A DNA stretch of 64,000 nucleotides from Solibaculum_A intestinale. Lineage in GTDB: Bacteria > Bacillota > Clostridia > Oscillospirales > Acutalibacteraceae. The stretch's first letter is position 1; each line of letters starts with the position of its first letter. Shown in pieces: positions 60,669 through 64,000 of this stretch. The notes below the pieces were generated by a model. It ran no database searches, was not told where the DNA came from, and saw only the letters and a list, made by a program, of their open reading frames with translations. The position numbers and the translations under genes are program-made. Location: positions 62,001-126,000 of the forward strand of contig NZ_JBBMFD010000006.1 of assembly GCF_040096205.1 (NCBI RefSeq). Reading direction: 5' to 3'.

Positions 60669-60890
60669 CTATCGGTTGACCTCGGGGTTATCGGTGCGGC
60701 CAACCAGATAGTCGATGGACACGCCCAGATAATTGGCCAACACAATCAGGTTCTCAAAATCCGGGTATCGTTCTCCGGCTTCGTAGTATTGATAAGAACG
60801 CAACGTAATTCCCAGCACTTTCGCCACATCATTCTGGTATACCTTTTTCCTATTCCGTTCTTTTTTGATCCGTTCTGCGAAAGTATTCAT
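60669..60890 (-). CDS. XRE-family repressor, array unit E (73 aa)
   Basis: 73 residues. Helix-turn-helix with recognition helix ITLRSYQYYEAG and the shared tail with DNPEVNR. GAGGTG lies before the ATG at 60890, and the longer in-frame extension upstream is AT-rich leader. This is the only unit whose divergent promoter still faces a gene on the plus strand, so E may be the ancestral, complete unit. Confidence 0.88.
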   Translation of the reverse strand: MNTFAERIKKERNRKKVYQNDVAKVLGITLRSYQYYEAGERYPDFENLIVLANYLGVSIDYLVGRTDNPEVNR

Positions 60891-60909
60891 TTTTTTCACC
60901 TCATATCTG

Positions 60910-61024
60910 TTGACATGAACAAAACATGCATATATAATAGAAATGCGATACGAACAAAATATGCACACGAAACAGCTTGTTCGCATAATTAAATTTAATA
61001 TATCATATACGAACATTATGTTCA
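60910..61024. promoter_or_regulatory. Operator/promoter region between unit E and the DUF6809 gene
   Basis: A perfect plus-strand promoter TTGACA (60910-60915), 17-base spacer, TATAAT (60933-60938). Operator-like words with the core GAACA occur four times: 60916-60930, 60951-60965, about 60973-60987 (inverted), and CGAACATTATGTTCA at 61010-61024 next to the downstream gene. A minus-strand TTGAAC-17-TATATT lies between about 61025 and 60996. Confidence 0.82.
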
Positions 61025-61044
61025 ACTAATTTGAGGTGAAAACA

Positions 61045-61311
61045 ATGCAAAAAATGCTGGAAGACCTGTACTTCAACGGCTTTGATTGGGGCGACCCGCC
61101 CCGGTCGCCCGAGTACCGCGAGGCGAGAAAGAACCTCGAGCATGCGCACCAAGAGCTTTTGCGCGCCATCGGCGAGGAAAACCGCCCCCTGCTCAACCGG
61201 TTCCTCAACGCCAAGGGCGACGTTGCTTCCTTTGAAGGCTGTCAGATTTTCATCGAGGGCTTCCGCCTGGGCGCCGGCCTTATGATTGACACCCTCTATC
61301 CGGAAAAATGA
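61045..61311 (+). CDS. DUF6809-like small protein
   Basis: 88 residues, acidic and helical. The outline MLEDLYFNGFD, an inner ELLRAIGEENRPLLNRFLNAK and a final FIEGFRLGAGLMID match small proteins of the DUF6809 type, often found on phages and mobile elements of Clostridia. Its function is unknown. TTGAGGTGAAAAC lies before the ATG at 61045. It is divergent from the unit E repressor and is probably repressed by it. Confidence 0.78.
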   Translation: MQKMLEDLYFNGFDWGDPPRSPEYREARKNLEHAHQELLRAIGEENRPLLNRFLNAKGDVASFEGCQIFIEGFRLGAGLMIDTLYPEK

Positions 61312-61333
61312 CGGATTTCCTTGAAAATTCCCC

Positions 61334-61362
61334 TTGCATCGGCTGGGGGATTGTGGTATAAT
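61334..61362 (+). promoter_or_regulatory. Promoter of rpsB-tsf
   Basis: TTGCAT at 61334-61339, 17-base spacer, TATAAT at 61357-61362. The leader of about 105 bases contains CCGCCTTCGGCGG-type hairpin sequence at 61411-61423 and may carry S2 autoregulation. Confidence 0.85.
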
Positions 61363-61475
61363 TCTCTAGCGCAAATTCATTTCACACGTGTGCCCATGTT
61401 CCACGCCGGTGCCGCCTTCGGCGGTTGCGGGGAATGGCAAGGCATGCGGAGGAAAAACTAAGGAGGATTTTGTAA

Positions 61476-62228
61476 ATGGCAGTCGTATCTATGAAGCAGC
61501 TCCTGGAGGCCGGTGTTCACTTCGGTCACCAGACCCGTCGGTGGAACCCGAAGATGGCGCCGTATATCTTTACCGAGCGCAACGGCATCTACATCATCGA
61601 TTTGCAGAAGACCGTGCGCAAGCTGGAAGAGGCGTATATGTTCATCCGCCAGCTTTCGGAAAACGGCGAATCGGTGCTCTTTGTCGGCACCAAGAAGCAG
61701 GCCCAGGAGTCCATTCGTGAGGAAGCCCAGCGTGCCGGTGCACACTATGTTAACGCCAGATGGCTCGGCGGTATGCTCACCAACTTCCGCACCATCCAAA
61801 ACCGCATCCGCCGTCTTGCCCAGCTTCGCAAGATGGAAGAGGACGGCACCTTTGATCTCCTTCCTAAGAAGGAAGTCATCAAGCTGAACTTGGAAATTGA
61901 AAAGCTCGAGAAGTTCCTGGGCGGCATCAAGGAAATGAAGAAGCTGCCGGGCGCTCTCTTTGTGGTGGACCCGCGCAAGGAAAAGATTGCCGTTGCCGAA
62001 GCCAGAAAGCTCGGCATCCCGGTGGTCGCCATCGTGGACACCAACTGTGATCCGGACGAGATTGATTACGTGATCCCCGGCAATGACGACGCCATCCGTG
62101 CCGTCAAGCTGATTTCCGCCACCATGGCCAACGCCATCATCGAAGGCCGCCAGGGTGCGCAGGCGGAGGAAGCCGCCGCGCAGAAGGCCGAGGCGGAAGC
62201 CGAAGAAGACGCCGAAACGAAGGCGTAA
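61476..62228 (+). CDS. rpsB: 30S ribosomal protein S2
   Basis: 250 residues. It begins AVVSMKQLLEAGVHFGHQTRRWNPKM in outline and shows the YIFTERNGIYIIDL and WLGGMLTNFRT signatures. The C-terminus is an Ala/Glu-rich low-complexity tail. AAGGAGG precedes the ATG at 61476. It is first in the rpsB-tsf operon. Confidence 0.97.
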   Translation: MAVVSMKQLLEAGVHFGHQTRRWNPKMAPYIFTERNGIYIIDLQKTVRKLEEAYMFIRQLSENGESVLFVGTKKQAQESIREEAQRAGAHYVNARWLGGMLTNFRTIQNRIRRLAQLRKMEEDGTFDLLPKKEVIKLNLEIEKLEKFLGGIKEMKKLPGALFVVDPRKEKIAVAEARKLGIPVVAIVDTNCDPDEIDYVIPGNDDAIRAVKLISATMANAIIEGRQGAQAEEAAAQKAEAEAEEDAETKA

Positions 62229-62242
62229 GCAATTTGTATTGA

Positions 62243-62313
62243 AAAAAGTGCCCGGGCTTTCGGAGGGGGATAGGCTTCCTATCCTATGGGAACTCCTTTT
62301 GCGCGGGCATTTT
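62243..62313 (+). terminator. Attenuator-like hairpin between rpsB and tsf
   Basis: AAAAGTGCCCG (62244-62254) pairs with CGGGCATTTTT (62303-62313), enclosing a smaller GGATAGG/CCTATCC hairpin. The T run makes it a partial terminator lowering tsf relative to rpsB. Confidence 0.7.
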
Positions 62314-62361
62314 TCGGGCATAACGAAAAAAGAAACAAAATCCATAGGAGGAATGAAAACA

Positions 62362-63285
62362 ATGGCAGCGTTTACTGCAAAAGATGTAGCCGCCCTTCGT
62401 GAGAAGACCGGCTGCGGCATGATGGACTGTAAAAAGGCCTTGACGACGGCCGACGGCGATATGGAGAAAGCAATTGAATTTCTGCGCGAGAAGGGGCTCG
62501 CGGCGGCGGCGAAGAAATCCGGCCGCATTGCGGCGGAGGGCGTTGTGTACGCCACCGCCAACGACAAGGCTGGCGTCGTGATCGAGGTCAACTCCGAGAC
62601 CGACTTTGTGGGCAAGAACGCCGATTTCCAGGCGTTTGTCGCCACCCTGGCCAACACCGTTCTTGAGCAGAACCCCGCGGATGTGGACGCTCTGTCCGCT
62701 TGCAAGCCCGCCGGTTCCGACCTGACGGTGGCCGACCTGCTCCGGGAAAAGATCCTCGTCATCGGGGAGAACATCAAGATCCGCCGTTTTGCCCGCTATG
62801 ACGGCGTGGTTTCCACCTATGTCCACGGCGGCGGCCGTATCGGCGTCATGGTCAGCTTTGACCTGGACGGCGTGGATGCTTCCAATGAGAAGTTCCAGGA
62901 GTGCGCGAAGGACGTGGCGATGCAGATCGCGGCCCTGGGTGCGCCCTACCTGAACCGGGAATCCGTCCCGGCGGAGACCGTCGAGAAGGAAAAGGAAATC
63001 CTCATCACCCAGATCAAGAACGATCCGAAGAACAGCAAGAAGCCGGAAAACATCATTGAGAAGATGGTGGAAGGCCGCATCGGCAAGTTCTTTGAGAACA
63101 ACTGCCTCATGGACCAGGCGTTCGTCAAGGACGGCAGCATGACCGTGGGCCAGTATATTGACTCGGTCGCCAAGGAACTGGGCGGCAAGATCACCGCCAC
63201 CGCTTTCACCCGCTTTGAGAAGGGCGAAGGCCTCCAGAAACGCGAGGACGATTTTGCCAGCGAAGTCGCCGGTATGATTAAATAA
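62362..63285 (+). CDS. tsf: Elongation factor Ts
   Basis: 307 residues. It begins AAFTAKDVAALREKTGCGMM in outline, with DCKKAL and FLREKG. The core N-terminal helical domain is followed by two EF-Tu-binding subdomains with SETDFVGKN and VAMQIAA. It catalyses GDP release from EF-Tu. The ATG at 62362 is favoured over 62353, which overlaps the ribosome binding site. Confidence 0.97.
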   Translation: MAAFTAKDVAALREKTGCGMMDCKKALTTADGDMEKAIEFLREKGLAAAAKKSGRIAAEGVVYATANDKAGVVIEVNSETDFVGKNADFQAFVATLANTVLEQNPADVDALSACKPAGSDLTVADLLREKILVIGENIKIRRFARYDGVVSTYVHGGGRIGVMVSFDLDGVDASNEKFQECAKDVAMQIAALGAPYLNRESVPAETVEKEKEILITQIKNDPKNSKKPENIIEKMVEGRIGKFFENNCLMDQAFVKDGSMTVGQYIDSVAKELGGKITATAFTRFEKGEGLQKREDDFASEVAGMIK

Positions 63286-63302
63286 GCGTTTGAAAATCAG
63301 AA

Positions 63303-63335
63303 CCGCCCCTTCCTTTATGGAAGGGGCGATTTTTA
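63303..63335 (+). terminator. Terminator of rpsB-tsf
   Basis: GCCCCTTCC pairs with GGAAGGGGC around TTTAT, then a T-rich tail. Confidence 0.85.
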
Positions 63336-63470
63336 CGTTGGCTGGGAAAACGCCGGGCCGCGGCCATCGGATTCATGAATACCGGCCAGCGCTTGAAGAC
63401 GCGATTGCTTTCTGCATGACCTGCCTTGCAGCCCGCAAACAGAAGAATCGAGTCCCCTTTCATCACCAAC

Positions 63471-63509
63471 AAAAAGGGCCGCACGGAAATCACCGTGCGG
63501 CCCTTTTTT
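63471..63509. terminator. Bidirectional terminator for the last gene
   Basis: The 16-base arm 63471-63486 pairs perfectly with 63493-63508 (core GGGCCGCACGG), with A and T runs on both sides. It ends the minus-strand gene at 63512. Confidence 0.88.
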
Positions 63510-63511
63510 CG

Positions 63512-64000
63512 TCAGATTAAGAAGGAAACCAGCGTGTCCACCGAGGACTCGTTGCGCGGGCAGGGGAACATCCCGATGAGCTTCAAGTCCCACTGCTCCT
63601 CGTGGGTGACCGTGGCCCCCGGCTGAACCTCACACAACTCGCCCAAAGATTCCAGCTCCAAAAAGTAGTTGCCCGTGTAAGTCTCGAAATTCACGCCAAA
63701 GTCCGGATACATCCCATCCGCCTGCCAGGGAGCGAACTTCTTAATAAACGCAATGGATTGGTTCAGGTACACCGCCCAGCCGGCCTCGTTGTTGGTACCG
63801 ATTTTGAAGGCACGGTGGTTGAAGGGGTCCTGCTGGAGGGTGATGTACCGGTCGCCGAAGTAAACCCGGCTGTCGGCCAGATTGGTGTAAGGCCAGACCG
63901 GCATGACACGGTTTGCCAGCAGCCCCGTTTCCGCCGTGGCCTGGGGAATGATGGCCACTCCGCCGGGCGCCATCTGGGTGATGGCCCAGGGGGCAAAGGT
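63512..64000 (-). CDS. Truncated sugar-epimerase-like protein (DUF4380-like)
   Basis: The reading frame continues beyond 64000, so only the C-terminal part (about 162 residues) is seen. Visible are an APWAITQMAPGGVAIIP strand, VWPYTNLADSR, FKIGTNNEAGWAVYLN, DFGVNFETYTGNYFLE and a closing HEEQWDL. This matches the beta-sandwich aldose-epimerase-like DUF4380 group. Whether it binds a sugar is unknown. The ATG at 63973 is internal, not the start. Confidence 0.65.
   Translation of the reverse strand, partial: TFAPWAITQMAPGGVAIIPQATAETGLLANRVMPVWPYTNLADSRVYFGDRYITLQQDPFNHRAFKIGTNNEAGWAVYLNQSIAFIKKFAPWQADGMYPDFGVNFETYTGNYFLELESLGELCEVQPGATVTHEEQWDLKLIGMFPCPRNESSVDTLVSFLI

Noticed and set aside
59336..61311. 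The repressor cluster as an ordinary prophage immunity region
   Set aside because: There is no integrase, cro partner, replication or structural phage gene on either side; both flanks are housekeeping operons.
1..64000. CRISPR array, insertion sequence or tRNA genes
   Set aside because: No regularly spaced direct repeats, transposase motifs or tRNA T-arm sequences in a cloverleaf context were seen.

Overview
This window is chromosomal DNA from a Gram-positive, low-oxygen Firmicute, most likely a GC-rich gut-type member of class Clostridia (Oscillospirales / former Clostridium cluster IV). The reasons are: GGAGG-type ribosome binding sites, many TTG and GTG starts, YlxM-Ffh-S16-KhpA-RimM-TrmD gene order, HPr with a regulatory Ser46, a PlsY/GpsA pair, a CIRCE (HrcA) operator, and a ferredoxin-dependent 2-oxoacid oxidoreductase (Vor/Kor) operon. 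No rRNA or tRNA genes, CRISPR array, insertion sequence or integrase was seen.

Layout. 1-8.4 kb: a small membrane protein, a Ca2+-type P-ATPase (minus), a RodA/FtsW-type SEDS protein, a DnaD-like primosome protein with a DnaC/DnaI-like helicase loader, and a TIM-barrel amidohydrolase. 8.6-18 kb: a YerC-like regulator, a methyltransferase, Hsp33, a HAD phosphatase, DUF177-rpmF, a radical-SAM-like DUF512 protein, Der, PlsY, GpsA and a double-domain class II aldolase-like protein. 18-23.4 kb: rpmB (minus), a YfhO membrane protein, and an NfeD / small membrane protein / SPFH operon. 23.4-30.4 kb: a structured-RNA candidate, then purEFMNHD. 30.6-34.5 kb: ylxM-ffh-rpsP-khpA-rimM-trmD. 34.6-40.3 kb: ptsH, a decayed PspC gene, uvrC, a DUF308 plus papain-like fusion, rsmD-coaD and a coiled-coil protein. 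40.4-48 kb: three minus-strand genes, then DUF951-prfA-Sua5-coaE-lytic transglycosylase and an M18 aminopeptidase. 48-53 kb: an HdeD-like gene under CIRCE, a tyrosine phosphatase and BY-kinase pair, DUF1294, and a lipoprotein glycosidase-like protein. 53-59.3 kb: DUF5685, a J-domain protein, a membrane protein, and the MinD-like ATPase plus Vor/Kor operon. 61.3-64 kb: rpsB-tsf and a truncated sugar-epimerase-like gene.

The most unusual region is 59.3-61.3 kb. Five tandem minus-strand genes each encode an XRE-type repressor of exactly 73 residues. All share the same C-terminal tail but have different recognition helices. Each start codon is followed, 20-22 bases away, by the -35 box of a plus-strand promoter with a 17-base spacer. 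That spacer holds an operator-like palindrome private to the unit, and a second copy lies 30-35 bp further on across a shared -10 core. This is the layout of a lambda OR-type switch repeated five times with five different operator words. Only the last unit still faces a plus-strand gene (DUF6809-like). The other four promoters point into the 3' end of the neighbouring repressor gene, which suggests antisense coupling. I know of no named system of this form.
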